Of a stretch of DNA of 47,352 bases, positions 24,491 to 33,973 are shown one piece after another. The translations under genes and the position numbers were made by a program. Every line of letters starts with the position of its first letter. Positions within the stretch are counted from its first letter, which is position 1. Location: positions 1-47,352 of the forward strand of contig DAOUBA010000002.1 of assembly GCA_034432855.1 (NCBI GenBank), given 5' to 3'. Origin of the DNA: DAOUBA01 sp034432855 (GTDB lineage Bacteria > Chloroflexota > Anaerolineae > B4-G1). The notes under the pieces are model-generated. The model did no database searches and had not been told where the DNA came from. It was given only the letters and a program-made list of their open reading frames with translations.

Positions 24491-27400
24491 TCATGCTCGT
24501 AAAACGTAATCCGTACAACGTAAATGATCACGTCGGCGAGGGCCCGATTGCTCCTGCGGTCGCAGTAGCGGGTCGGGCGGTAGCCGCAGGGGCAGCCCGG
24601 GCCCGCGCCCCCAGGGCCCCAGGGACTCGGCCCGCGCGGTGTTGGAGGGGCCGCTCTCCCCCGCCGCATTCTGCGCCGTGACAACGTAGTAGGGAGCGGG
24701 CTTCAAGCCCGCCCTCCCCGCCCGGCCGCTCCGGTCCAGATAGAGCCCCAGCCGCAGGCCCGAAGCGATGCGGTGGGCGTCGTCCACGGGCACCGGGGTG
24801 GCGGTGTGGCGGTAGACGTTGCAGGTGACCCCCGCCGCCGGCCGGAGCGGCTGCCAGAAGAGCAGGACGCCGATCCGCGGCAGCGCCCAGGCCCGCAGGC
24901 TGTATGGGGCCGGGGGCGGGGTGGGGGTAGGTGTCGGTACCGGCGTCGGTGTCCGGGTCGGCGTGGCCGTCGGCGTGTGGGTTGCCGTTGCCGTCGGGGT
25001 GGGCGTGGCCGTCGGCGTATGGGTTGCCGTCGCCGTTGGCGGCGGTGTGGGTGTGTTGGTCGGCGTCGGGGTCTCCGTCGGCGTCGGCGTGGGCGTGGCC
25101 GTCGGCGTTGGGGTCTCCGTCGGCGTCGGCGTGGGTGTGGCCGTCGGCGTCGGGGTCTCCGTCGGCGTCGGGGTGGGCGTCGGGGTGGGGGTCGCCGGCA
25201 GCCGCAGGGTCTCCGTCACCCGCACCCGGTTCCCCACTCCGTCCAACTCGTATTCGTACCGCGCCAGTAGGGGCGGGTCTCCGTGCCCGCCCTGCGGGTC
25301 TCCGTGCCCCCTCTCCGGCACGCCCCAATGCTCCATCAGCACCAGCCGCCCGGCGCCATCGTATCCGTACTGCGTGGTCACCCCGTTGGGCAACCGGATC
25401 TCGCGCAGCCGCCCGGCCGCCGTGTAGGTGTAGACCGTCGTCCCGCCCGTCCAGTCCTCCACCCACACCAGCCGTCCCGCCGCGTCGTGGGTGTAGGTGA
25501 CGACTTCGCCGGTCGGATAGACCAGGTGGGTGCGCCGCCCCGCCGCGTCGTACCGATACTGCGCCTCCCCCGTCGGCGCGGCGATCCCCAGCGGCCGATA
25601 CAGCGCATCATAGTTGAAGGTCGTCACCCCCACCGCGTCCGTTACCGCCGTGCGGTGGCCCAGTCCGTCGTAGGCGATCTCCACGACGAATCCCGGCACA
25701 TCCCCCACCGCCGGGTACTCTATCCGCGTCGGCCGCCCCAGCGGGTCGTAGGCGGTGGTGACGGTGATGGAGCCCTGCTCGTCGGGGTAGACCTCTCCGA
25801 TCCGCCAGCCCAGCCCGTCGTACAGGTAGCGGGTGACGTTCCCCAGCGGGTCCATCTCGGCCACCCGCCGCCCCGCCAGGTCGGAGGTGTAGACGGTGGT
25901 GTGCCCCAGCGCGTTGGTGATGACCCGCAGGTTCCCCAGCCCGTCGTAGCCGTATTCGGTGCGCACGTTGGTTTGTGGGTTGGATGGTTGGTTAGTTTGA
26001 TAGTTCTCGATTACTGCTGTCAATCGCCCAACATCATCGTACTCGTACCGCGTCGCAATCCCATTCGCATCGGTCATCACCGTCCGGTTGCCCAGGGCGT
26101 CGTAGGCATATTCCGTGCAGTGGTTCAGCGCGTCGCAGGTCCGCACCAGCCGCCCCAGGGGGTCGTAGAAGGAGTAGACCGCCACGCCGTCGGCGTCGGT
26201 GACGACGGTGCGCCGCCCCAGGGCGTCGTATCCGTAGCGGGTGACGTTCCCCAGCGGGTCGGCCTGGGCGATCAGCCGCCCGGCCGCGTCGTAGGTGTAG
26301 ACGGTGGTGTGGCCCAGGGGATCGGTCTCCGCCACCCGCCGTCCCAGGGCATCGTAGTGGGTGACGGTGGTGCCGGAGAGGGCGTTGGTGACGGTGACCT
26401 GCCGCCCGGCGGCATCGTACTCGTAGCGGGTGACGTTCCCCTCCGCATCCACCGTCTCCACCCGCCGCCCCAGGGCGTCGTAGCGGGTCACCGTGGTGCC
26501 GGAGAGGGGGTCGGTGGTGGTGATGAGCCGACCCGCCGCGTCGTACTCGTAAAGCGTGATGCGTGATGCGTGATCCGTGACCCGACTGACACGGCCGGCA
26601 GCGTCGTAGGTTGTGACACGCACCAGGTCCTCGTCGGGCCGGGCCGGATCATAGACGCCGTCCACGTAGTTGGTAGTGACGGTGACCGGGCGGTTGAGTG
26701 CATCGTATTCAGTACGGGTCACCCGTCCCAGGGTGTCGGTCACCAGCACCTGGTTGCCCACCGCCTCGTAGCCGTATTCGGTGACCAGATTGTAGGTGTT
26801 CTGGTAGTTCTGCGGATAACCGGGGAGAACGTTCCGCCAGACCCGCTTCACCCGGTTCAGTTCGTCGTATTCGGTGTAGGTGACGGTCCCCAGGGTATCG
26901 GTGACCAGCACCTGACGGCCAGCCTCGTCGTAGCCGTATTCGGTGACCAGGTTGTAGGTGTTCTGGTAGTTCTGGGGGTAGCCGGGGAGGAAGTTACGGA
27001 TGGAGCGGATCAGTCGGCCGCCGGCGTCGTATTCGCTCCGGGTGACGGTGCCGAGGGTGTCGGTCATCGCCACCTGCCGCCCGGCGGCGTCGTACTCGTA
27101 CTCGGTGACCAGGTTGTAGGTATCCTGCCAGTTCTGCGGGTAGCCGGGGAGGTAGTTCCGGATCACACGTACCAGGTTGTCGGCAGCGTCGTAGGCGTTC
27201 ACAGACAACGTCGGGGCGTTCAATTGAACGCCCGTACTCGTGGTGATCAGCCGTCCCGCCGGATCGTAGCCGTAGGTGGTGACGTTGCCCAGCGCGTCGG
27301 TGACGACGACCCGCTGGCCGAATTCGTCGTAGCCGTAGCGGGTGGTATGGCCCAGGGGGTCGGTGGTGGAGATGACGTGGCCGTAGTCATCGTAGGCGTA

Positions 27401-29293
27401 GCGGGTGGTGTTCCCCGCCGCGTCGGTCTGGGCGATCAGGTTGTTGCGGGCGTCGTAGGTGTAGCGGGTGGTCCGGCCCATGGCGTCGGTCATCATCGTC
27501 AGGTTGCCGTTCCCGTCGTAGGCCATCCGGGTGACCCCACCCAGCGCGTCTGTAATCACTTCCGGCTGACCCATCCGGTTGAAGGTGTAGCCCGTGGTGT
27601 GGCCGTTGGCATCGGTGGTCGCACGCCAGTTGAAGTAGGCGTCGTAAGCGCGGCGGGTATGGCCTGCGGACGTCTGCTGTGCGATCAGCACGCCGTAGCC
27701 ATAATAGCCATCTATGCTCACGTGACCCAGCGGGTCGGTGATCACGGTGCTGCCGTCTACACCATAACCGATCTGCAACGGCTGGCCCAGCATCCCATCC
27801 CACTGGCGCACAGCGCGCCCCTGGGCATCATAAGCGGTGCGCTCGACGATGCGATTCAGCGGATCGCGTATCTCGTACAGCAGGTGGGCGCCGGTGTATA
27901 CCAGCGTCCAGGCCAAGCCGCGTGTATCCGTGACCACCGTCAAGTCACCTGCCGGGTCATAGCCGTAGCGCACCGTGCGGCTGATGGGGTCGCGCACTTC
28001 CGTTAGCCGTCCCTGCACGTCGTACACAAAGGCCAGGAACCGCGCGCCCGTCGCATCCTGCACTCGCGCCAGCCGCCCACCGGAGTACATTAATCGAATC
28101 GGGTTGCCCTGCGGGTCGCGCACTTCGACCAGTTGGCCGGTCGCGGTAAAGATGTAGGTGCTCTGGTCTACCCCACGAAGGTAATATGTGGGCGAGATGC
28201 CCACTGTGCGCGTGAACGTTGCCCATACGCCGGGGTAGGCCGTGTACGTCCCGTCCCCGTTGTCGGCGAAGCGGAAACGCGAGCCGTGGCAGCCTTTGAC
28301 GATGACAGTGTTCGCCTCCCCGCCGGGATCGCCGGGGAAGGTCAGGTCCATATCGTAATTGTGCGTCCAGCCGGTGCCCAACGGCATCGTATAGAGACCG
28401 GTCTCCAGGCTGTTGTAACTGCGCTCGAAGCGGAGCGGCCCACCCAACGCGACAATCGAAATATCCTCACGGCTATAGTGATAGTTGCCACTGCGCGTGT
28501 TGATCGGCCCGCCGACCCAGTTCGTGGTCTGCGTCGAACAGCCCACCGGACAGTCGCAGGGGGCATGGACCTGATCGGCCGGGAAAATGTGGGTGTTGAT
28601 GAACTGCACGTTGTCAATGGCAACCCCGCCGTTGCACCCCGAGTACATATAGATCGTCAGGCGGTAAGGAGCAGCATAGCCACTCAAGTTCACGGTCTTG
28701 ACCCCTGCGCCGGCCCATCCCTGCTCAGCTACGAGCGTATTGTCAACGTGGACATTCCAGTAGGAACCTTGCGGCGCACCGCAGCTCATCGGACCAAAGT
28801 AGAACTTGAGCGTCTTGACGGGATAGGGCACGTCGTACGCGATCCTCCCCCTCCATTCCAGGTCGCTGCGATACGTGGCCTGCCAGTACCCTGCAACACT
28901 GTTCCATTTCGCCGGCGCGTAGCCCGCCGCACCGGGCAAACCAATCCATCCCTGGGGGCTGGCATTGAAATCGAATGTGATCGTCATGCCCCCCGTTTGA
29001 GCAAGAATGGCTTCAGGGTGGGCCGACTCTGCAACTGCCCTGGGCGATACGCGAAGCGAGTCGTTCTGACTTCCTCGCTCTGCGGCCGACGTAGGGTGAT
29101 GCACCGGAGATGCGGCCAGACCAGGGTAGCGAGTTACCGGAAGCGTCTCTATCGATAAGTGCGACGTCTGCAATGGTGCAGCCCGTGCCTGCGCTTCCGC
29201 CTTGCGCGGCGCGAGCACCAGCAAGAGCGTCAGCACGAAAAGCACCGCCAGCAGAATGCCGGATAGAGTGAGCAACCAACGCCTACACATCAA
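24491..29293 (-). CDS. giant secreted YD-repeat (RHS-like) protein
   Basis: A 1600-residue protein. Signal peptide or membrane anchor (about 10-35, LLTLSGILLAVLFVLTLLLVLAP), a carbohydrate-binding-like beta region (about 100-235), a DUF6531-type entry motif (NTRSGNYHYSREDISIVALGGPLRFERSYNS, about 265-300), about 1000 residues of YD repeats (GYDALGRRTVVTDADG pattern), a Thr-Pro-rich stalk (about 1366-1461), and a C-terminal fibronectin-III-like domain (APYSLRAWALPRIGVLLFWQP...YYVVTAQNAAGESGPSNTA). No RHS core motif with a toxic C-terminal domain is seen, so it is more likely a surface or extracellular structural protein than a polymorphic toxin. It sits between mraY and murD, where the dcw cluster normally has no such gene. 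Confidence 0.9.
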   Translation of the reverse strand: MMCRRWLLTLSGILLAVLFVLTLLLVLAPRKAEAQARAAPLQTSHLSIETLPVTRYPGLAASPVHHPTSAAERGSQNDSLRVSPRAVAESAHPEAILAQTGGMTITFDFNASPQGWIGLPGAAGYAPAKWNSVAGYWQATYRSDLEWRGRIAYDVPYPVKTLKFYFGPMSCGAPQGSYWNVHVDNTLVAEQGWAGAGVKTVNLSGYAAPYRLTIYMYSGCNGGVAIDNVQFINTHIFPADQVHAPCDCPVGCSTQTTNWVGGPINTRSGNYHYSREDISIVALGGPLRFERSYNSLETGLYTMPLGTGWTHNYDMDLTFPGDPGGEANTVIVKGCHGSRFRFADNGDGTYTAYPGVWATFTRTVGISPTYYLRGVDQSTYIFTATGQLVEVRDPQGNPIRLMYSGGRLARVQDATGARFLAFVYDVQGRLTEVRDPISRTVRYGYDPAGDLTVVTDTRGLAWTLVYTGAHLLYEIRDPLNRIVERTAYDAQGRAVRQWDGMLGQPLQIGYGVDGSTVITDPLGHVSIDGYYGYGVLIAQQTSAGHTRRAYDAYFNWRATTDANGHTTGYTFNRMGQPEVITDALGGVTRMAYDGNGNLTMMTDAMGRTTRYTYDARNNLIAQTDAAGNTTRYAYDDYGHVISTTDPLGHTTRYGYDEFGQRVVVTDALGNVTTYGYDPAGRLITTSTGVQLNAPTLSVNAYDAADNLVRVIRNYLPGYPQNWQDTYNLVTEYEYDAAGRQVAMTDTLGTVTRSEYDAGGRLIRSIRNFLPGYPQNYQNTYNLVTEYGYDEAGRQVLVTDTLGTVTYTEYDELNRVKRVWRNVLPGYPQNYQNTYNLVTEYGYEAVGNQVLVTDTLGRVTRTEYDALNRPVTVTTNYVDGVYDPARPDEDLVRVTTYDAAGRVSRVTDHASRITLYEYDAAGRLITTTDPLSGTTVTRYDALGRRVETVDAEGNVTRYEYDAAGRQVTVTNALSGTTVTHYDALGRRVAETDPLGHTTVYTYDAAGRLIAQADPLGNVTRYGYDALGRRTVVTDADGVAVYSFYDPLGRLVRTCDALNHCTEYAYDALGNRTVMTDANGIATRYEYDDVGRLTAVIENYQTNQPSNPQTNVRTEYGYDGLGNLRVITNALGHTTVYTSDLAGRRVAEMDPLGNVTRYLYDGLGWRIGEVYPDEQGSITVTTAYDPLGRPTRIEYPAVGDVPGFVVEIAYDGLGHRTAVTDAVGVTTFNYDALYRPLGIAAPTGEAQYRYDAAGRRTHLVYPTGEVVTYTHDAAGRLVWVEDWTGGTTVYTYTAAGRLREIRLPNGVTTQYGYDGAGRLVLMEHWGVPERGHGDPQGGHGDPPLLARYEYELDGVGNRVRVTETLRLPATPTPTPTPTPTETPTPTATPTPTPTETPTPTATPTPTPTETPTPTNTPTPPPTATATHTPTATPTPTATATHTPTATPTRTPTPVPTPTPTPPPAPYSLRAWALPRIGVLLFWQPLRPAAGVTCNVYRHTATPVPVDDAHRIASGLRLGLYLDRSGRAGRAGLKPAPYYVVTAQNAAGESGPSNTARAESLGPWGRGPGLPLRLPPDPLLRPQEQSGPRRRDHLRCTDYVLRA
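24692..24720. repeat. GGCGGGCTTGAAGCCCGC palindrome in the YD-repeat gene
   Basis: GCGGGCTT and AAGCCCGC pair around the centre of GGAGCGGGCTTCAAGCCCGC. The element encodes the GRAGLKPAPY segment inside the fibronectin-III-like domain. Confidence 0.6.
24910..25195. repeat. Thr-Pro stalk encoded by hexamer repeats
   Basis: Dense repetition of GTCGGCGTCGGGGT/GTGGGCGTGGCC units on the plus strand, encoding alternating TPTPTPTETPTPTAT on the minus strand. The tract is likely unstable in length. Confidence 0.85.
26700..27185. repeat. three tandem 162-bp units within the YD repeats
   Basis: The segment coding LPGYPQNYQNTYNLVTEY recurs at an exact 162-base spacing (TGCGGATAAC at 26811, TGGGGGTAGC at 26973, TGCGGGTAGC at 27135). 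Each 54-residue unit contains two YD motifs. Near identity indicates recent duplication. Confidence 0.8.
27214..27233. repeat. perfect 20-bp palindrome in the YD-repeat gene
   Basis: GGGCGTTCAATTGAACGCCC is its own reverse complement. It encodes GVQLNAP, which breaks the regular YD motif. Confidence 0.8.
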
Positions 29294-29338
29294 ACACGTC
29301 CCACTTACGTTTTACGATAACGCATCACGTCTCACGCC

Positions 29339-30343
29339 TCACACCAGCGCCAGCGCCACCCCCGCCATTGCCGCAAGCAGCCCCACCAGCCAGAAACGCT
29401 GCACCACCTGCGTCTCCGACCAGCCGAGCAACTCGAAGTGATGGTGCAGCGGGCTCATCTTGAACAGCCGCCGCCCCCGGCCATACCTGCGCTTGGTGTA
29501 CTTGAAATAGAGCACCTGTAACGAGACCGAAAGCGCCTCCGCCACCGGCACCAGCGCGACCACCGGCAAAAGGAGCCACTGGCCGGTCATCAACGCCACC
29601 ACGCCCAGCGTCGCCCCCAGTGCCAGCGCGCCCGTGTCGCCCATGAACATCTGCGCGGGGTGAGCGTTGTACCACAGGAAGGCAAAACAGGCCCCCACCA
29701 CCGTGAAACAAAAGCGCACCAGATAGAGTTGCCCCTGCAACAGCGCGATCACCCCATACGCAGCAAAGGCGCTGGAGACGATCAGCCCGGCCAGCCCATC
29801 TAGCCCATCGGTCAGATTGACGGCGTTGGACGAAAAATAGATCACCAGCGCTGCAATGGGCACCCAGAACCAGCCGAGTTCGACTGGATGGCGGATGCCG
29901 GGCACGCCCACCTGCCCGGCGAACTGCAACCTCATCAGCATCATCACCGCCGCGATCAGCAGCGAGAGTGGAATTTCTACCAACGTCTTTTGACGCGCCG
30001 AGTAGCCCTCGCCGCGTCGCATTCCCCGCACCCCGGCGATGTCGTCTATCGCGCCGATGAGGGCGAAGGCCAGCATCACTCCCAACGGCACCAGGATCGA
30101 ATACCCGATGACCGTTTGCCCGACCAAGTTGTAGATGTTGAGCGCCACGGTAATCAGAAGCACCGGCACGACGATCATCAGCCCACCCATCGTCGGCGTG
30201 CCCAATTTGGTCTGATGATCGCGCGGGCTGTCAATACGGATACGCTTGCCGATGCCGTAGCGACGCAGGATGCGGATCAGCAGCGGCCCCCACACCACCG
30301 CCAGGAGGAACGAGATACTCGCCAGGATCAGCGCAAAGTCCAT
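29339..30343 (-). CDS. mraY: phospho-N-acetylmuramoyl-pentapeptide transferase MraY
   Basis: Integral membrane enzyme that makes lipid I from UDP-MurNAc-pentapeptide and undecaprenyl phosphate; 334 residues, about ten membrane segments. Catalytic and binding motifs: GTPTMGGLMI, IGAIDDIAGVRG (Asp pair), SSNAVNLTDGLDGLAG, FLWYNAHPAQMFMGDTGALALG, and MSPLHHHFELLGWSE. The ATG overlaps the murF stop by one base (TAATG). Iterated CGTTTTACG-type sequence (29296-29340) follows the gene. Confidence 0.97.
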   Translation of the reverse strand: MDFALILASISFLLAVVWGPLLIRILRRYGIGKRIRIDSPRDHQTKLGTPTMGGLMIVVPVLLITVALNIYNLVGQTVIGYSILVPLGVMLAFALIGAIDDIAGVRGMRRGEGYSARQKTLVEIPLSLLIAAVMMLMRLQFAGQVGVPGIRHPVELGWFWVPIAALVIYFSSNAVNLTDGLDGLAGLIVSSAFAAYGVIALLQGQLYLVRFCFTVVGACFAFLWYNAHPAQMFMGDTGALALGATLGVVALMTGQWLLLPVVALVPVAEALSVSLQVLYFKYTKRRYGRGRRLFKMSPLHHHFELLGWSETQVVQRFWLVGLLAAMAGVALALV

Positions 30344-31773
30344 TACCCCCTCACCAGCGCGTTCACGATCTCTTCCATCTTGAGCGCCCGCGAGCCCTTG
30401 ACCAGGATCACATCGGTCGGCAGCACCTTGTTTTCTAGAAGAGCGATGGCCTCGGCGTTGTTCTCGACGATGTACACTTGGTCAGGCGACATGCCCCAAC
30501 GCAGCGCCGTCTCGCCGATGATGCGTCCCAGACGGCCCACCGCAATCAGCACGTCGGCCACCTCCAATGCCCGCATACCGACCTTCTCGTGGCCCTCCTG
30601 TTCGTAATCGCCCAGTTCGAGCATATCGCCCAGCACGGCGATCTTGCGCCCTTCGAGTTCGGCCAGCAAGTTGAGCGCGGCGATGGCCGAAGCGGGGCTG
30701 GAGTTGTAGGTATCATCCAGAATGGTCGCGCCATGCGGCCCAGGCACCGCCACCAGCCGTAACTGCGCCGATGGGGTACGTAGCCCCTCGATGATCTCCT
30801 GCCAGGTGAGCCCTTCGACCAATCCCACCGCTGCGGCGCGCAACGCGGTATGCACCGAGTGCTGTCCCAGCAGCGGGATACGCACGTGAAGCGTTTCATC
30901 GCCATAGTGCAGCCGAAAGCGGATGCCCTCAAGCCCCAGGCCCTCGACCTCGTCGGCCCACAGGTCGGCCTGTGGGGAAAGGCCATAGTATAAGATACGC
31001 GCCTTTGTCGCCTGCGCCATACCGCGCACGCGCTCGTCGTCGTAATTCAGGATTGCCACTCCCTCAGGCGCAGGCGGCAGCGCCACGACCAGTTCCGTCT
31101 TGGCCTGCACGATGCGCTCCATCGTCTTGACACGCTCCAGATGCACCGGCCCGACGATCGTCACGACTCCCACGTGTGGCAAAGCGATGCGCGCCAGGGC
31201 CGCGATGTCGCCCACGTCGTACATCCCCATCTCGAGCACCGCGCGCTCGTGCTCGCCCGTCAGATGCATCAGGGTCAGCGGCAGACCGATCTCGTTGTTG
31301 TAACTGGCTTCGCTCTTGAGCGTGGCGTAACGGCGCGCCAGCACTGCCGCGATCAGTTCCTTCGTCGTCGTCTTGCCCACGCTGCCGGTGACGCCGACGA
31401 CGCGCACGTCGTGCTGCCGCCGCCAGAAGGCTGCAGCCTGCTGCAGGGCCTGGAGGCTGTTGGGCACCTTGAGGAGCAGCGGCAGTCCTAATTCGTGAGG
31501 CATGATGCGTGACACGTGATGCGTAAGGTCCAGGACGTGGGCCTCGACGTCCGCATCGCGCTCAACGATGGCAGCCACGGCTCCCCGCGAGAAGGCGTCG
31601 GCGACGTACTCGTGGCCGTCGGTCTGCTCACCCTTGAGCGCGACGAACAGCGCGCCCGGCTCCGCCTGCCGCGAGTCAATCACAGTCCGGGCAATTGGCT
31701 GCGCCAGATCGCGCGCCTGGACGCCGGTCAGGCCCTCGATCACGTCTGCCAGGGTCAACACACGCACGCTCAT
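30343..31773 (-). CDS. murF: UDP-N-acetylmuramoyl-tripeptide--D-alanyl-D-alanine ligase MurF
   Basis: Adds D-Ala-D-Ala to the tripeptide; 476 residues. N-terminal DSRQAEPGALFVALKGEQTDGHEYVADAFSRGA, ATP loop VGVTGSVGKTTTKELIA, LKSEASYNNEIGLPLTL, AVLEMGMYDVGDIA, LGQHSVHTALRAAAVGL, ILDDTYNSSPASAIAALNLL, VLGDMLELGDYEQEGHEKVG. Its start overlaps the ftsI stop (ATGA). A GTGATGC-type iterated tract (31494-31527) is in frame near residues 83-93 (LTHHVSRIMPHELG). Confidence 0.96.
   Translation of the reverse strand: MSVRVLTLADVIEGLTGVQARDLAQPIARTVIDSRQAEPGALFVALKGEQTDGHEYVADAFSRGAVAAIVERDADVEAHVLDLTHHVSRIMPHELGLPLLLKVPNSLQALQQAAAFWRRQHDVRVVGVTGSVGKTTTKELIAAVLARRYATLKSEASYNNEIGLPLTLMHLTGEHERAVLEMGMYDVGDIAALARIALPHVGVVTIVGPVHLERVKTMERIVQAKTELVVALPPAPEGVAILNYDDERVRGMAQATKARILYYGLSPQADLWADEVEGLGLEGIRFRLHYGDETLHVRIPLLGQHSVHTALRAAAVGLVEGLTWQEIIEGLRTPSAQLRLVAVPGPHGATILDDTYNSSPASAIAALNLLAELEGRKIAVLGDMLELGDYEQEGHEKVGMRALEVADVLIAVGRLGRIIGETALRWGMSPDQVYIVENNAEAIALLENKVLPTDVILVKGSRALKMEEIVNALVRG
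31494..31527. repeat. GTGATGCGT iterated tract inside murF
   Basis: CGTGAGGCATGATGCGTGACACGTGATGCGT is a drifting repeat related to one in the YD-repeat gene (26554-26580). It encodes HHVSRIMPHE in MurF. Confidence 0.6.
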
Positions 31774-33488
31774 CTTGCCTCCGCCACCGCCACGCCCTGG
31801 GGCGGGATACCCAGAATGGGGAACAGCCGCTCCGCCAGCCGCCGGAATGTCGGCACCGCTGTATCTCCTGCCCAGATCGAAGTCCGCGGACGATCCAGTT
31901 TCACCAGGATGATGACCTGCGGGTCGGGCACGGGCGCAAAGCCGATGAAGGAAACGATCGTGCCGTTGGGATCGTACCCGCCGGGAATGGGGATCTGCGC
32001 GGTGCCGGTCTTGCCCGCGATACGGTAGCCCGGGATACGCGCCCCGGTCGCCCCCTCTTCGACCCCGCGCACCATGATCTCTGCCACAGTGCGCGCGGTC
32101 TCTGGCGAGATCGCCTGCGCCTGGACGACCGGCTGGAAGACGGAGACTGTGCCGTCAGGGGCGATGCGCCGCGAGACAATGTGCGGGCGCAACCGCGTCC
32201 CGTCGTTCGCCACCGTCGCAATGGCCGTGATCATCTGGAGCGGGGTCACAGCCACTCCCTGCCCGAACGCGTTCATCCCCAGGTTGGAATCGTTCCAGTA
32301 CTCAAAATCGCCCGGCAGCCACAACTGACCGGCGATCTCACCCTGCAGATCAACGCCCGTTGGCTGCCCGATGCCGAACGTCCGCACGTAACGGTAAAAG
32401 GTCTCGGTCCCCATGTGTGTGGAAAGCCACGCCGCTCCCACATTGAGCGATTTGATGAGAATGTCGGTCACCGTCTGCTGGCCGTAGGCCTGGTGGGAGG
32501 CATTCTCGATGACCCGTCCCCCCACCTCGATGCGACCCTGATCGTAGTAGGTCGTCTCCGGCGTAACCAACCCAGAGTCAAGCGCCGCTGCCAGCGTCAG
32601 CACTTTGAAAACCGAACCTGGCTCGTACTGCCAACTGACTGCCGGATTCTCGACCGGCGATGGATCCAGATCCAAATAGTCGGAATACCTCCCCGGATCA
32701 TAGTTGGGCATGCTGGCCATCGCCAGGATGCCAAAGTCGCGGGGGTCCATCACAATGATCGTGCCGCTGGTGGCCCCGTACTCCTGCACCGCGCGCTCCA
32801 ATTCCTCTTCGGCCAGCCTCTGCACCGTGCGATCGAGTGTGAGGATCAAATCGCTTCCCGGCTGAGGCATTACGACCGGCGCCATTGCCCAGGGGATCGG
32901 AGCACTTGCCACATCTACAGGGACCGTCCACTCGACCCGCTCCGGCCTCAACAACGTATCGTAGAAGCCTTCGACGCCGTAATAGCCGGTGATCCCGATA
33001 GTGGCACGGAAGCCAAGGGCATGCGCCGCCAGTCTACCCTCGGGATATTCACGCCTCCACAGCGATCTGATGGTAATGCCCGAGAGTCCTAATGCGGCGA
33101 TCTCTTCGCCGACCTCTTTTGAGACAGGCGCGGCGATCTGCACCCAGCTCTCGTCGCCCGATAACTGCTGCTCTATGCGCCCGGCCGGCAGGTGCAAGAG
33201 CGGCGCCAGCGCCGCCGCTACCTTTTCCGCATTCACCACATAGGGCGGAGACGCCTCAATGGAATACATCACCGCGTTGCCCGCCAGCAGATTGCCCTTG
33301 CGGTCACGGATGACGCCGCGCGGCGACTCGTTCATCACGATAGAACGCAGGCGAATCTCCTCGCCCCAGTCTCGATAGAAGACGTGATCGGCGATCTGCA
33401 CCTTTGCCAACTGCGCCACGACCATGATCGCGCAGCCGACGAGCAGTACACAGACCAACTGTAGTCGTCGCCGCGGCCCCTCGGCCAT
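31770..33488 (-). CDS. ftsI: septal penicillin-binding protein FtsI (PBP3-like transpeptidase)
   Basis: Monofunctional class B PBP that crosslinks septal peptidoglycan with FtsW; 572 residues. One N-terminal membrane segment (about 8-26), a dimerisation domain starting RGVIRDRKGNLLAGN, and the transpeptidase domain with SxxK (PGSVFKVL), SxN (KSLNVGA) and KTG (GKTGTAQIP). ATG 33488 has GGAGG eight bases upstream. No C-terminal PASTA domains. Confidence 0.95.
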   Translation of the reverse strand: MAEGPRRRLQLVCVLLVGCAIMVVAQLAKVQIADHVFYRDWGEEIRLRSIVMNESPRGVIRDRKGNLLAGNAVMYSIEASPPYVVNAEKVAAALAPLLHLPAGRIEQQLSGDESWVQIAAPVSKEVGEEIAALGLSGITIRSLWRREYPEGRLAAHALGFRATIGITGYYGVEGFYDTLLRPERVEWTVPVDVASAPIPWAMAPVVMPQPGSDLILTLDRTVQRLAEEELERAVQEYGATSGTIIVMDPRDFGILAMASMPNYDPGRYSDYLDLDPSPVENPAVSWQYEPGSVFKVLTLAAALDSGLVTPETTYYDQGRIEVGGRVIENASHQAYGQQTVTDILIKSLNVGAAWLSTHMGTETFYRYVRTFGIGQPTGVDLQGEIAGQLWLPGDFEYWNDSNLGMNAFGQGVAVTPLQMITAIATVANDGTRLRPHIVSRRIAPDGTVSVFQPVVQAQAISPETARTVAEIMVRGVEEGATGARIPGYRIAGKTGTAQIPIPGGYDPNGTIVSFIGFAPVPDPQVIILVKLDRPRTSIWAGDTAVPTFRRLAERLFPILGIPPQGVAVAEAR

Positions 33489-33609
33489 CCGAACGTCCTC
33501 CGCTCTTCATCAAAAACACGAAAGGCACAAAGGCCATTTTCCTTTGGGTCTGTCGTGGTGAAGACTTGACCGGTTCACGTACGTCGCCGTACCGCTATGC
33601 TACCTTCCT

Positions 33610-33942
33610 CTACGGGCCTCCGGCCAACGGGCGCAAGTACTCGACCTGCACAGCAGGCACAAAGCCCAAATCGTGCACCCGCTGGATCAGGCGAGAAACA
33701 GAGCCTTGCGTGGCGATGTCCACTTCCAGTTGCGCATTTTCCCGCTGCAGGCGGGCCAACTCGGCCTGTAGTTGCCCGATGCGACGGCCACGCGCCGCCG
33801 TGTGGCTGACCAGCACCAGGTAGAGCGCTACGACCAGCGTCAATACGATGGCGAGGACAAACACACCGATCACCATCCGCGGGCTCATCTCGAACCGCCC
33901 GCGCTTGATTCCGTGCCTGACCCACTGCGTCAACTCGCTCAT
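33610..33942 (-). CDS. FtsL/DivIC-like divisome protein
   Basis: A 110-residue bitopic protein between rsmH and ftsI, the usual place of ftsL. One membrane segment (about 24-46, VIGVFVLAIVLTLVVALYLVLV) followed by a coiled coil (GRRIGQLQAELARLQRENAQLEVDIAT) and a short region ending VPAVQVEYLRPL. Size, topology and position support FtsL; sequence alone does not separate it from DivIC/FtsB. In 33489-33609 upstream of ftsI no further gene is visible. Confidence 0.75.
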   Translation of the reverse strand: MSELTQWVRHGIKRGRFEMSPRMVIGVFVLAIVLTLVVALYLVLVSHTAARGRRIGQLQAELARLQRENAQLEVDIATQGSVSRLIQRVHDLGFVPAVQVEYLRPLAGGP

Positions 33943-33973
33943 CGCCTATCGTGTGTCGCTTATCGCGTATCGC

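Noticed and set aside
24491..29293. YD-repeat protein as a polymorphic RHS toxin with adjacent immunity gene
   Set aside because: The C-terminus is a Thr-Pro stalk plus a fibronectin-like domain, no RHS core cleavage motif is seen, and the small downstream protein (24194-24436) has no features of an immunity protein.
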